Assembly: GCF_022605725.1 (NCBI RefSeq)
Contig: NC_065546.1
Span: 48,418,227 to 48,482,226 of the forward strand
Length of the DNA: 64,000 bases
From: Anthonomus grandis grandis
Taxonomy: Eukaryota; Arthropoda; Insecta; Coleoptera; Curculionidae
Direction: 5' to 3'
Part shown: in pieces, positions 11,495-20,962 of the stretch
How the letters are laid out: each line of letters starts with the position of its first letter
Numbering within the stretch: position 1 is the first letter of the stretch
Translations under genes and position numbers: made by a program
Notes under the pieces: generated by a model
Database searches by the model: none
What the model was told of the DNA's origin: nothing
Seen by the model: only the letters and a program-made list of their open reading frames with translations

Positions 11495-11902
11495 TGTTAT
11501 GAAAATATAAATACCTTAATTATTCTCATAGCTTCCATTCCGTACTTCTTTGCTAGTATTTTGTGGTTTAGGTTGAATAGTTAAGTTTATTTAGGGTTCT
11601 ACACAGGTTTAGTTAAATATTTTCATCTATGGTGTCTAATTTTTTAAGTAGTCTTTCTTGTTTAAAGGTCCCATTTGGGCTCAAATTTAGGTTATACTTT
11701 TAAAAATCCTGTATTTTATATTTTCTAGAATTTGTATACTTACTATATTGGTCTCAATCGGCAAAAACAATGTATAAAATTCTAAACATTCTAAATTATT
11801 TAGAAAGTCTTTAAAAGGAATCACGTTTTCGTGACAGATTATTCAGTTTTAATTGTTTAGTTAGTTATTCCCTTGGAAACAATTAAATGACAGTCGACAC
11901 AA
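11495..11902 (+). repeat. 3' LTR of the gypsy element
   Basis: Direct-repeat partner of 8195-8633, beginning TGTTATGAAAAT right after the polypurine tract and ending near GACAGTCGACACA. It is slightly shorter than the 5' copy because of small deletions. Confidence 0.8.
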
Positions 11903-11924
11903 GGCAAATTAGAGTTTTTAACTT

Positions 11925-12660
11925 TGTCAATAAAAATGTGTTTCTGACATAAAAGAGTAAACTTTATGATAAACTTGATCGAATGTTTTAGAAAAGTCAG
12001 TATAAATTGCATCTGCCTGCTTATGTTCTTTCATTAGAATAAAAAGATCAAATTGATAGGATAACCAATTTGAATAAACATAATGAAAAACTGAGAATTG
12101 AGCAAAAAATCTCTTTGGAGCCAGGATTACTGTTTTACAACCAAACAGTCAAATAATAATTGAGGAAAATAATAATTGGAGGCACACACTTCTGTAGTTT
12201 TTAATTTTGCCCTTTTGGCCTTTTTTGAAATTAGGACAATAATTTTTTTTTCGATAAGGATATAAAACTAGAAGTCTGTTGGGGGCCATTAAATAGTATA
12301 AATAGAGGCAGTACAATGAGATACACACATTTCTTTAAATAATAATTAAGGATTCGATCAATGCTTGTGCCAAGTTTATTTAATAATTAAAATATATCTT
12401 AATAAACATGAGTCACAGAAAAATCGGAAGCATTGGTTCAATGGTAGAAAAAAGGCTTATAATAATTACTATCACTATTAGTATAAACGGTTTGAAAATA
12501 CTCCTTAAATAATTTTGCGATGTCTTGACCAGAGAAAGATTTTTCTGAGATTGAACACCATAATGAAAAGAGTTGGGAAAACTGGAATCCTTGTTATTTA
12601 TAAGCCCAAAAGGATTTTGGATTATTTTTTACTGTATCGTCAATGCTTCTTATATAATTA
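11925..12660 (-). pseudogene. LINE ORF2 fragment (jockey-like), minus strand
   Basis: Read on the minus strand, 12660 to ~12430 encodes a typical jockey pre-RT connector (NPKSFWAYINNKD-like: here NPFGLINNKDSSFPNSFHYG plus QSQKNLSLVKTSQNYL). Lower coordinates (~12005-11940) encode the RT motif DFSKTFDQVYHKVYSFM, equivalent to the catalytic block around the first RT Asp. The part between them is shifted and shortened. The fragment ends where the gypsy 3' LTR begins, so either the gypsy element truncated it or they were joined by deletion. Confidence 0.65.
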
Positions 12661-14925
12661 TTATAATAAAGTAGTGAAAAATGTTTACACTTAGCTTTAA
12701 GACAAAGACAATGTATATAGTTTTCAGCAAAGGGCTCAGTAACATGAAACAAATAAGCAGATTTTTTTTATGTCTAGTCAGCTTTTTAGTACTAAGAAAA
12801 ACCAATAAAGAAAACTTAATGTGTTATATTTTCTTACTAAAACATAGTAAGCTATACCTATTATACCTATAAATAGTATTTTATAGAAGATTCCAGTGAT
12901 TCAGTTTAATAAAATTAGCATTTATAAAATCATAGATATATAATAAATATAGATAGATAATATATAATGCACAAAAGATCTAGATATATATATATATAGA
13001 TACATAATAAAAATTGTATAAAATCACCATATCCAAAATCTTTTGATTTTAAAAGATTAGAATAGAAAATTCTAAAATTCAAGTTGATATTTATAGGCAA
13101 AAGTGGTGAATCCATGAGTTAAGAAGCAGATCACTTGCTTTCAGTACGCAGAGAGTATACACTCCGAGGATGATGGACTTGGTGGCTCTGCAGATTCTAA
13201 AAATGATTGATCTGTATTCCCTTGGCCACAGATTGAAGAGGCACACCTATTTTAAATGAACCCTTGAAGTTATCGTTCAATCTGTTAAATCCTGTTATGT
13301 ATAGTTAAGTCTATAACTGGACTATATTTACAAAAAATTATTATTTTAAAAACTAGCAAATAATTATTCTATCTTAATGAATGAGCATAAAATTTAATTT
13401 AGAAAATTAAACGATTAAAATAGATACATATTATTTGTGTAATTGAGATTTAATGCAATTTTTTTTATTTTAGGAAACACAAAATTAATGATTATGTAAA
13501 ATAATTTATAAGCCAAAATAAAAAAATACAATCCAGAATTACGTAATTTCCTTAAATTTCTATTTATTGTACGTTATATAGCCACAACGCTTTATATTTT
13601 TAATAATACCATTGCACTAAAACGATATTGCCGTTATACATTTATTAAATCCACATGGCGATTGTTCGTACGAGAAAATATTGTAAAAACAGACTTATGT
13701 TTTTGTTATTTAAATTTGGGTTAATGGTAACTTAAAAAGGTACCTTAAGTAAATTAAAATTTGTTCAGCTAAAGTTTCATTATACGGTTATTTGTTAACA
13801 AAACTACCTTGATAAATTATGGGCATAAGTTCACCCCAAACAACCCTAGTGTTATCGTAAGGTTTATAAAGTTTAAATTTATCTACTTGAACCTTGTATC
13901 ATAAACCGTTTTAGAGTTTGTATATGGAAAACGTTTAAAACAACACCGATTTGTTTTAATCTCGCAAATTGACTAAGTAAATATGACCCTTTAAGAGAAA
14001 TTTTATTTATTTTCGTATAAAGTTTCTAAAGCAGGTCCATTTATATTTATTTAGATCATTACGACTTCCATTATTTTGATAACTTGGAGCAAGTTTACTG
14101 AAGCTATTAAGGTAATTGCATATTATATTTTCTGCATTGTTAGGAAACTTTTAGAAAATTAAGAATTTAGTTTAAGTTTTGCTTAGTTCTTTGCTTTGTT
14201 GCTCGTTACTATTATAAATTCACAGCACGTATTTCAGATTATTCACTTCATTAGGATAAGCGTTGTTTTTTCGCAATCAAATTATCTAAAAGTGCATAAA
14301 GGTTAAAAAATCCTATCAACTAAAATCATATTTTAACATTCTTGGCTCCAAGTAACAAGTATATTAAATTACTCAAACGGCACCCTAAAATTTTCCAAAT
14401 CTCTTACCCTCATTTCCTGAAATAAGCTCGAGTGTAGAAGGCACCATGTTTCTTCCTCTTACAAGAAAGTTATCCCTTACCTACCTTTTTTAGGGGCGAA
14501 TATAGCCTTATATGAGCTTCCCTTAACGCAGCCAAATTTGAAAAAAAATGCCTTTTTTCAGTGAAAGGTCTTTTTAGATACCTGAAAAAAAAAACAAAAT
14601 TCCTGTCATTTTGATATCTATCTTTAAATTAACTTTTTAGTGATAAATTAGGTGCAAAAATATCGTAAGAACCTTAAAAGTAATATAAGTTATATGCACA
14701 CAATAATTTATTTAATTTATTTAAAAAGGTTATCTTTTAGCACTGAGTGTTCCACTTTTGCTGGGAAAATGTGGTTACAAATTAAATCTAAAAATAAGAG
14801 TCAGAGTCAGTGACGATTAAGTTTAAAGAATTCTTTCTATTAAATTCTGGTATACTAAATTAAACTTAAAATCATCTATGTATGGAAGAATTCTGTATTC
14901 CTTGAAAAAAAATTAAATCGTTAAT
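12661..14925. other. AT-rich DNA, no recognised gene
   Basis: Contains a degenerate ATAG/TA simple-sequence tract around 12945-13005 and a slightly less AT-rich patch at 13090-13260 with no supportable frame. No transposon motif was recognised between 13260 and 14925. Confidence 0.45.
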
Positions 14926-14929
14926 AGGC

Positions 14930-15490
14930 TCATTGTTATTATTATTTCTATTAGTAAAAAAAACAAGTTTTTCAATATCTTATCTTATAAACTTAAGAGT
15001 CAGTTTTGGGCATAATGTACATACAATGCCATGGTATCAACTCCAGACCAGACTGAAAACCTATATGTTTAATATTATGAAGGTTTTTATATGTAAAACC
15101 AAAGCTTTGTGTTTGCCAAAATTATTTTTTACAAAAAACCAGCAAGTGATCTGGAACCTCAACATCCCTAACTCCTTAAGCCTCTATGAGGCCAATATTA
15201 GCAAAAATTAAATCGATCAGGGACATAGCAGTATCAGACACTTTTGTTGGCTCTGATATGAGTTGTTTTAAACCATAAACTTCAATAATATTAAATAATG
15301 AAGTATTTACAGTGGGATTAAGAATATTTATGTTAAAATCGCCAAGAAGTATTACATATGCCTTTGAGCCAGCACAAAAATCAACCAGAATGTTATCCAG
15401 AGCGGAAAAAAAGAGGTAGGACAATAGATGTTCCTAACAAGAATTGTGTTGTCGTGTATTTTTAGCTTTATCTAAATTTGTTCAAAAAAA
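14930..15490 (-). pseudogene. LINE endonuclease (EEP) fragment, minus strand
   Basis: Reading down from ~15470, KLKIHDNTILVRNIYCPTSF corresponds to the YRPP-containing strand of a LINE apurinic-like endonuclease. The frame then continues as NILVDFCAGSKAYVILLGDF with the catalytic GDFNINIL motif, FNIIEVYGLKQLISEPT and SLIDLIFANI. Below 15176 the domain end (PDHLLVFCKK, the xDH motif) and linker residues (FQSGLELIPW) are readable. The cut is therefore ORF2 endonuclease plus the start of the connector, with no RT. At least one frameshift (~15425) and one stop (~15176) are present. Relatedness to the jockey group is inferred from motif spacing. Confidence 0.75.
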
Positions 15491-15893
15491 ACTGCAGATT
15501 CTCCATGCAAAATACGAAAGTTAACACGTTGTCTGTCCCCATAAGATTTAGTTTTGAAGCCCACATGTCCAGGTCATTTTTTTATTTATTTGGCTCACTG
15601 TGGTTGATAAATAATATTAATTATCATAAAATATATTTTTTGTTTATTTTTTTTAAAACATATGGTCATAACAGCTGTAAATACGCAGATCTACACGAGT
15701 ATACAAGTAGCGGGTTTTTACAGTATATTGCTAAAATAGTTTTGCTTGCAGAAGGGTTGATGTTTTTATTTGACTTTTTATTTGACTAAGTTTAGTTTTC
15801 GAGTTGATGTATGTTTATAGGTGTATTATAGGTAAGGCGTTTTATTATACCTGATAAGAAAAAATAAATACCTAATACTCCTATTTTAGCATT

Positions 15894-16350
15894 ATTGCGC
15901 GAAAGTTCTTGGGTGAGAAAGAGTTAGAAGATGAAATGGAGAAGTTTAAGATGGACGAATATATGCTAATGACAGTGCTTTTGACACTTTTATTGATTCT
16001 AATGCGAATCAGTCATTAGATACCGTGAATGATGTACAAGAAGAATCGGATGACGAAATAATTGCCGACCCTACTACTTTCTCCTTTCAACCGTATTCTT
16101 TGCAACGGTCACAGAATTTTCAACCTGTCAACTAATCCAAATTTCAATTTTCTGGAAAGCAAAGTATCCAAGGTCCTTTATCTCAGAATACCCATACTAC
16201 TCTAATGGATACCTATATATTTTTGATTTATTAAGGATCGCGTACTAGAACTTATGGTTATAGAAACTAACAGGTTCGCTCGCCAAATGATGCAGTCACA
16301 AGCAGTTACTTGAGGACATCGTATGAACCCCTCGAAAAATACATATAATC
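15894..16350 (+). pseudogene. piggyBac transposase, N-terminal part
   Basis: Begins IARKFLGEKELEDEMEKFKM with ATT where a start ATG would be expected. After a shift it continues with an acidic segment (DTVNDVQEESDDEIIADPTT) typical of piggyBac N-termini. A second shift near 16235 leads to KDRVLELMVIETNRFARQMM, the conserved block preceding the DDE domain (compare the family pattern IvxETNrYA). Stops interrupt the frame at ~16132 and ~16311. A possible further piece, NIVLAGFSIVGASKLYVQ at 16452-16510, follows a good acceptor-like TTATTTCCCAG but is uncertain. The role would be DNA cleavage and transfer; here it is inactive. Confidence 0.6.
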
Positions 16351-16520
16351 GTTGGCACTAAAAAATATTTTCATAATTTATAAGTTTCTTGAAAGATATT
16401 TAAGCCTATGAATTAATATTTTTTAATGCGGAAATCTTATTTATTTCCCAGACACTAATAATATAGTTCTTGCTGGATTCAGCATAGTCGGGGCTAGCAA
16501 ATTATACGTGCAGTGTAGTG

Positions 16521-18210
16521 AAAAAAAGTAAGAGATAACGATTTTTCATAAGGAACCATTAGAAATCAGTTGTTTTTTTTTCAATATTATTTGGCTAAAT
16601 ATGGAGTTTTATGTGATATAAGGTTTAAGTAAACGGTTTTAAAATATGTTTTATTTCCTTTTAACTATATAATTGTATAAAAATATAGTGTTAACTATAG
16701 AATAGTTAAAATACGTGTTTTCGATTTATTGGCACCCTTTGCTAACTTTAGTGATATTTAGGGTTATTTATATCTGTCTAAAGTTGGCACCCTTTAAAAG
16801 TTTGTGTTTTTTTAAATATTTGTTACTTTAATATATTGTAAATAAAAAATAACCACAACTATAAAGATGTAGTAAACGAATTTAGTTCAGTTGGTACTGA
16901 CTATTTTTTTATTATATTGTGATTTAAATTATTAATCTAGATAATGTGCAAGTTGTAACTTTTCACTAGAATTTAGGAAGAAATTTTTTTTTGTGATTTT
17001 TATTACTTTTTTACTTTATTTATAATCAATAATTTAAAATATTACGAAAAAATTAAAAAAAATGTCAATAAATCTTTAAAATATTGAGATGCCAACTATA
17101 GGAACCACAAAATTACAAACTTTCATATTATTGGCACTCTCCTTTTATTGTCCTTTTTTGGCAGAAAATTAAGTTTTTAACAAATACTATGCTAAATTAT
17201 GATTTTTATTGACAAATGGAATCCTACAATATCAGTACGGTGGATACATTTATGAAAGTCTTCAAAAGAACCATCATTTTGCATTCTTATTTGACGAAGA
17301 AATAAAAAAAGTTAACTGGTTTGTTAAAAGCCAAACAAAAGGTTTTCCAAAAAGAAAAATTGACATTTAGTTTTTGGTGCAGCAATTTTTAAAACAAAGT
17401 AACAAAAAAACAGTATTTAAAGACAATTTTACCTAATCATAAGTTGTATTAATGTTTTCTAAATAGGCACGCGATTCTGGCACAAAGAAAACCAGAAGCA
17501 GTAACAGCAGAATCATCATGGGTATCTGAGCAAGATGTTAGAAGGCGGTTTAATGATATTTATGTCTACTTTGAGGAAAAAGGATTCGAGAATATTTTAC
17601 AGGCCCAAGGATTTTCTTGCTACTTTTGTTCTTGCTCCAAGAGAAACACGGCGTGCAACTTGCCTTTCTAAAAGTTCGTAGACTTTCCTTGATTCCCATC
17701 AAAGTATTTTTTTAAATCTAATATTAAAGAATAGAAGTAATATTCTAAAGTAAATATTTATAGGTTTAATGAAAATAATTTTACATTTTATTATTCAGCT
17801 AACTTAATGCTTCATTTTAATTATCAAATTTTTGTCTAATCAATTTTTTTTTCAAAGTTTTTTTTTGTTACAAATCATTTAAAATTTTATTATAAATATA
17901 TTTGGTACGATAAAAATGTTTGTGTTTTAAATGCAAAACATTTACCTATAATATTTAAAAAAAAAACCTTGGTATAAGAAAGAGTACCTAAAATTAGGTT
18001 TTTTATTTATGGTAAACGCCTTATTATTGTTAAGCGCACAACTAAAAAGAAAACAGAGGTACCAATAATTGGGCCAATATTAGGTTTAAGAGTGTCAATC
18101 ATTGGATAATTGGTCCATTTCTAGTTTTATTTAATTATAATAAATATGACTTTTTTTATTATGAATCTAATTTTATTTTCCAAAAATATTATCTCCAATA
18201 ATATTATCTC
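16521..18210 (+). mobile_element. pogo-like element remnant, boundaries uncertain
   Basis: AT-rich sequence separating two blocks of the piggyBac pseudogene and containing a pogo-type transposase fragment. The motif TTGGCAC(C/T)CTTT recurs near 16730, 16785 and 17140, and ACCAATAATTGG-type palindromic sequence occurs near 18060-18120. These might be subterminal repeats, but I could not pair terminal inverted repeats or find the TA duplication. Confidence 0.4.
17241..17670 (+). pseudogene. pogo/Tigger-type transposase fragment (CENP-B-like HTH to DDE start)
   Basis: Starting in the HTH region, FVKSQTKGFPKRKIDI and KKTVFKDNFT match the family patterns GFPxxKxxL and KTPFKDNxPG. Then NRHAILAQRKPEAVTAE matches the highly conserved (K/N)RHPxLSxRxPE box. 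SEQDVRRRFNDIYVYFEEKG and FENIL follow, which leads to the first catalytic Asp region (RxFNxDE). The latter is garbled by a shift, with FVLAPRETR in the next frame as its likely continuation. Everything downstream, including the catalytic core, is lost. Stops occur at ~17370 and ~17433. The family assignment rests on the RxPE box and its spacing. Confidence 0.6.
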
Positions 18211-18215
18211 TAAGA

Positions 18216-18309
18216 GTGAGAGTAGGTTTGCGCTATTGCTTCGGTGTTAGTATTTTGTAGATAATAACATTGCTCGGGAAGGCAACAATCGACTGTACAA
18301 AATCTCTGC
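18216..18309 (+). pseudogene. piggyBac transposase, middle part
   Basis: One frame reads SESRFALLLRC-stop-YFVDN then NIAREGNNRLYKISA, matching the piggyBac pattern MSxxRFexLLrxLHFvDN followed by a D/RLxKIxPLiD helix. The frame runs to the TTA at which Harbinger is inserted and resumes after it as VDIIVGNIQEIYTPGRVATD. A stop (TAG) lies within the RCxYF region and another spans the target site. Confidence 0.7.
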
Positions 18310-18312
18310 TTA
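18310..18312. repeat. TTA target-site duplication, left
   Basis: The three bases before the Harbinger left terminal repeat; the same TTA follows the right terminal repeat at 20807-20809. Three-base TTA/TAA duplications are characteristic of PIF/Harbinger elements. Confidence 0.85.
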
Positions 18313-18335
18313 GGCCGGCGACATACTTGCGGCAA
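18313..18335 (+). repeat. Harbinger left terminal inverted repeat
   Basis: 23 bp matching the complement of 20784-20806 with a single C/T difference at the fourth base. It is followed by further copies of the CTTGCG motif. Confidence 0.92.
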
Positions 18336-18573
18336 ACTTGCGCGGTGTGGACGCAGCCTCGGCGCCTCACACCTTTTTTCTCCGGCGACGATGTAGCGGC
18401 AAAGACGCTGCCATAGCCTGTAAAGCCTGTTAAACAGTTAGCCTGCAAAAATCAAAAACAAAGTTCTGTGAACCTCTAAGTGTAGAAGAAAGACTCACAA
18501 TAACTTTACGGTAAGAAACATTTCTTTTTTATTATTTCAAAAGAAGGTAATTAAAAAAAGTGCATGAAGGTTA

Positions 18574-20570
18574 TTATATATCTAGGAGGCCACTATATTG
18601 AGATATCTGTGATTCAGTAGGAGATAAAGCTGACACGGATGTAGCAGGTGAGGGCTGTGGTGGCTGAATTGGTACTTGATTTGTGTAGCGTGGTAGATTC
18701 AACGATTGGGAAACCCAAGAAGCAATTGAAAGATTGGGTGATATTTGGGACTGTTGCAATGGTTGGGAGTAGGAAGGGGGATATGAGTGAATATTTTGGG
18801 GTACAGGTCAACTTATTAATTGAATTTTTCGCATGCAGTTAAGAACTTCTAAACGGAATTCAGTTTTCTGATAGTCAGTAAATTTTCTAACAGCTGGTAA
18901 AAGGGATTTAAAAAAAGCCAAATCTTCATCTTCTTCTTGTGGTGTACTTGGTGCTTGATTACGCTCCAACAATCCTATGAGTTTCTGTTCAAAAGTTTGT
19001 TTAGGACGTGATTTTGGGGTATAGGTAGTAGTTTTCTGCTGAATGACAGACGTGACATTTACAACCTCACCACTCGCCTCATCCTCTTTACTTATATTTT
19101 CCGAATCATTGATATTATGTGTGCCTATGTCTGTTTCTGGAATATTAGTGTCGGTGCTGTAATATAAAAATACTACCAACTCAATCTTAAAAACACACAT
19201 TCAAGCCATGGTTAATAAATATTACCTTCGATCTCTTAGTTCTGGTAGGAGAAACTGCATAATATCACCAAAAATATATTTTCTTTTCTTTGATGCTGCT
19301 GAACCACTGGCAACGTCTTTTTGCACCTTGATGTCCTTGATAAATCTGTCTTTTAAGTTTTTCCACTTCTTTTGTAACTCCTTACCTGCAACAACAATAT
19401 TTTAAATATGTTATTATGTATATACCTAAATCACATAATTTTTAAGTATTTGGCAACTGGATTACACTTTGCTGCATAGCAGCTTTTTATACTTTTCGGA
19501 TGGGCAGAAGTACCATAGCATCCATTGTGAAAGAAACTTGCACATTATTATGCTATATATACTGCAGACGATTGAAATGGAGGCGCCAAATAAGGAAAAA
19601 TGGATAGCAATAGCAGAAGATTTTTATATCCGATTAAACTTCCCGAACTGTCTTGGAGCCGTGGATGGGAAACACATCCGTTTAATGGCCCCGCAGCACA
19701 GTGGCTTCCAGTATTTTAACTACAAAAAGTTCTTCTCTGTGGTATTAATGGCCATTGCTGATGCAAACTATTGCTTCGTTGTTGTAGATATTGGTGCATA
19801 TGGCAAAGAAGGACATAGTAATGTTTTTAAAAGATCTACATTGGGGAAAAGGCTCTATGGCAATGAACTTGATATTCCAGAAACTCGGTCATTACCTAAT
19901 TCCAACGGTCCCGCACAACCATTCGTTTTTGCTGTTGATGAAGCTTTTGGTTTGCATACAAATTTATTGCGACCATACTGTAGACGAAATGTAGATGACA
20001 GAACACGAATTTTTAACTATAGACTTACCAGAGCTAGAAGATTCGTTGAATGTACTTTTGGCATTCTGGCCAATAAATAGAGAGTATTTCACAATGTTAT
20101 TTTGGTTCACCCAGATTTTGCTGTACAAATTATAAAAGCAGCATGTGACATAATTTTGTCAGAAGACGCGATGGTTATCAGTTTGAAGACTCTTTATCGT
20201 GCAATTTAGATGATATTGCTGTAACGGGTACTGGTGGAAATAGGCAAACTGCTAACACTGTTAGAGATTTCTTTGCGAACTATTTTATCACATCTGAAGG
20301 AGCTGTTCAGTGGCAGCAACATATGATTTAATATTTAGTTATTATATAACATTTTTACCAATAAAACATGACACTTCAGTACTAAAATGTTTTCACTTAC
20401 CTTTCTCTGTTTTTTTCTGCTGCATCCAAAGAATCCCAGTTAAGAAACATTTCGACGCAAATCTCCTGCCAATATTTTACTTTCTCATCTCTGTTATGAT
20501 ATTTTGCATCCGATATCTTCCTCAAACATAGTTCCACTAAAGAAATGAACCTCTCTGTGTCGAACTTTGC
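18574..20570 (-). pseudogene. MADF/BESS accessory protein gene of Harbinger, three exons
   Basis: Exon 1 (20570-20401) encodes the first half of a MADF (Myb/SANT-like) domain, AKFDTERFISLVELC ... HNRDEKVKYWQEICVEMFLN, and ends at a strong donor (GTAAGTGA). Exon 2 (19385-19226) completes it with KELQKKWKNLKDRFIKDIKV ... FGDIMQFLLPELRDR, from acceptor GTTGTTGCAG to donor GTAATATT. Exon 3 (19156-18574) begins STDTNIPETD and carries the BESS motif (DEDLAFFKSLLPAVRKFTDY), then a Pro/Gln/Ser-rich tail ending YSGLLDI. Defects: no ATG in frame before exon 1 (a TAA is there instead), one extra A in the A7 tract at 20410-20416 that breaks the exon 1/2 frame, and an in-frame TAA near 18808 before the tail. 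In Harbinger elements such proteins bind the element ends and assist the transposase. The exon structure is inferred from splice consensus and domain continuity. Confidence 0.8.
19447..20331 (+). pseudogene. PIF/Harbinger DDE transposase (DDE_Tnp_4)
   Basis: The readable protein begins YLATGLHFAA after an acceptor-like TTTTTAAG. It continues through RMGRSTIASIVKETCTLLC in shifted frames, and from ~19550 runs openly as YILQTIEMEAPNKEKWIAIA. DDE motifs are NCLGAVDGKHIRL (first Asp), VVVDIGAYGKEGHSNVF (second Asp) and FAVDEAFGLHTNLLRPY (Glu), followed by RIFNYRLTRARRFVECTFGI. A TAG at 20078-20080 replaces the conserved Trp codon of the NKWRVF block, a one-base change. The protein then resumes as RVFHNVILVHPDFAVQIIKA, shifts once, and ends HNFVRRRDGYQFEDS ... 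QWQQHMI with a stop at 20331. The N-terminal exon is not found. The whole gene lies antisense within intron 1 of the MADF gene. Confidence 0.88.
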
Positions 20571-20783
20571 TTACTACTGAATTTCCAACAGACGTGCGGC
20601 AGTGCCGCAAGTATGAACACGTCGGTATAAAAGAATGCACTCTATACTTGCGGCGACGTCGCTTCTCGCTGCATCGACGCATCATACTGCGACCAACTGG
20701 CGACGATCCGCGGCATAGTCGCAAGTATGACTTTGCTTATAACAATATACGTGTTACATATTTAGCGACGTTACCGCGCGTCA

Positions 20784-20806
20784 TTGCCGCAAGTATGTCG
20801 CCGACC
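20784..20806 (-). repeat. Harbinger right terminal inverted repeat
   Basis: 23 bp inverted partner of 18313-18335. It is preceded from about 20594 by several GCCGCAAGTATG/GTCGCAAGTATG motifs in both orientations, candidate transposase or accessory-protein binding sites. Confidence 0.92.
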
Positions 20807-20809
20807 TTA
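20807..20809. repeat. TTA target-site duplication, right
   Basis: Duplicate of 18310-18312, directly after the right terminal repeat; the piggyBac reading frame resumes here. Confidence 0.85.
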
Positions 20810-20962
20810 GGTTGATATTATTGTCGGCAACATTCAGGAGATATACACTCCAGGAAGAGTTGCAACAGATGAGTCCATGGTTATATTTAAAAAAATGACT
20901 TTTGAAATCAGAATATACTCAAATATCCACCACTTTAAAAATATTAAATCTATAGGAAAATA
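20810..20962 (+). pseudogene. piggyBac transposase, start of the catalytic region
   Basis: Continues the frame left of Harbinger: VDIIVGNIQEIYTPGRVATD then ESMVIFKKMTFEIRIYSN, matching the piggyBac pattern YxPGxxxxIDExMvxFKGR that contains the first catalytic Asp. The downstream frame (HHFKNIKSIGK) decays and ends at a TAA near 20962. The remaining DDD residues and the Cys-rich C-terminus are absent. Confidence 0.68.

Larger units (their letters stand above)
8195..11902 (+). mobile_element. Ty3/gypsy LTR retrotransposon, degenerate
   Basis: Two diverged direct repeats of ~410-440 bp, each beginning TGTTATGAAAAT, bracket gag and pol remnants in the order gag, RT start, RNase H/integrase linker, integrase. 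A purine-rich tract (TGAGAGGGGAGCAG, 11481-11494) sits immediately 5' of the downstream LTR, as expected of a polypurine tract. The internal part is only ~2.9 kb, against the ~4-5 kb usual for the family. No target-site duplication is evident and the primer binding site cannot be assigned. Frequent stops and the strong LTR divergence point to an old insertion. Confidence 0.85.
18313..20806. mobile_element. PIF/Harbinger transposon with intact ends
   Basis: A 2,494 bp element bounded by 23 bp terminal inverted repeats with one mismatch (GGCCGGCGACATACTTGCGG on the left) and flanked by TTA on both sides. It has the two genes expected of an autonomous Harbinger: a DDE transposase on the plus strand and a MADF/BESS accessory gene on the minus strand. 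The two are interleaved, since the transposase lies in the accessory gene's first intron. Both genes carry a few disabling changes, so the copy is dead but relatively young. The terminal ~150-220 bp are much more GC-rich than the surroundings and contain repeated GCCGCAAGTATG-type motifs. Confidence 0.93.
15894..20962 (+). mobile_element. piggyBac-type element, dead and interrupted by two other transposons
   Basis: Three separated blocks read as consecutive parts of one piggyBac transposase: an N-terminal part (15894-16350), a middle part (18216-18309) and the part leading into the catalytic domain (20810-20962). The second and third blocks join in one reading frame exactly at the Harbinger target site if that element is removed. 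The gap between the first and second blocks holds a pogo-like remnant. No piggyBac terminal repeat or TTAA duplication was identified and the C-terminal half is missing. The arrangement is inferred from protein motifs; it is strong at the Harbinger junction and moderate at the other. Confidence 0.65.

Noticed and set aside
19208..19405. Plus-strand ORF next to the Harbinger transposase
   Set aside because: Shadow of MADF exon 2 on the opposite strand; it could not be joined convincingly to the transposase N-terminus.
20494..20815. Overlapping ORFs on both strands, Arg-rich
   Set aside because: They cover the GC-rich subterminal repeats of the Harbinger element and MADF exon 1; the frames reflect repeated CGCAAG motifs rather than a gene.
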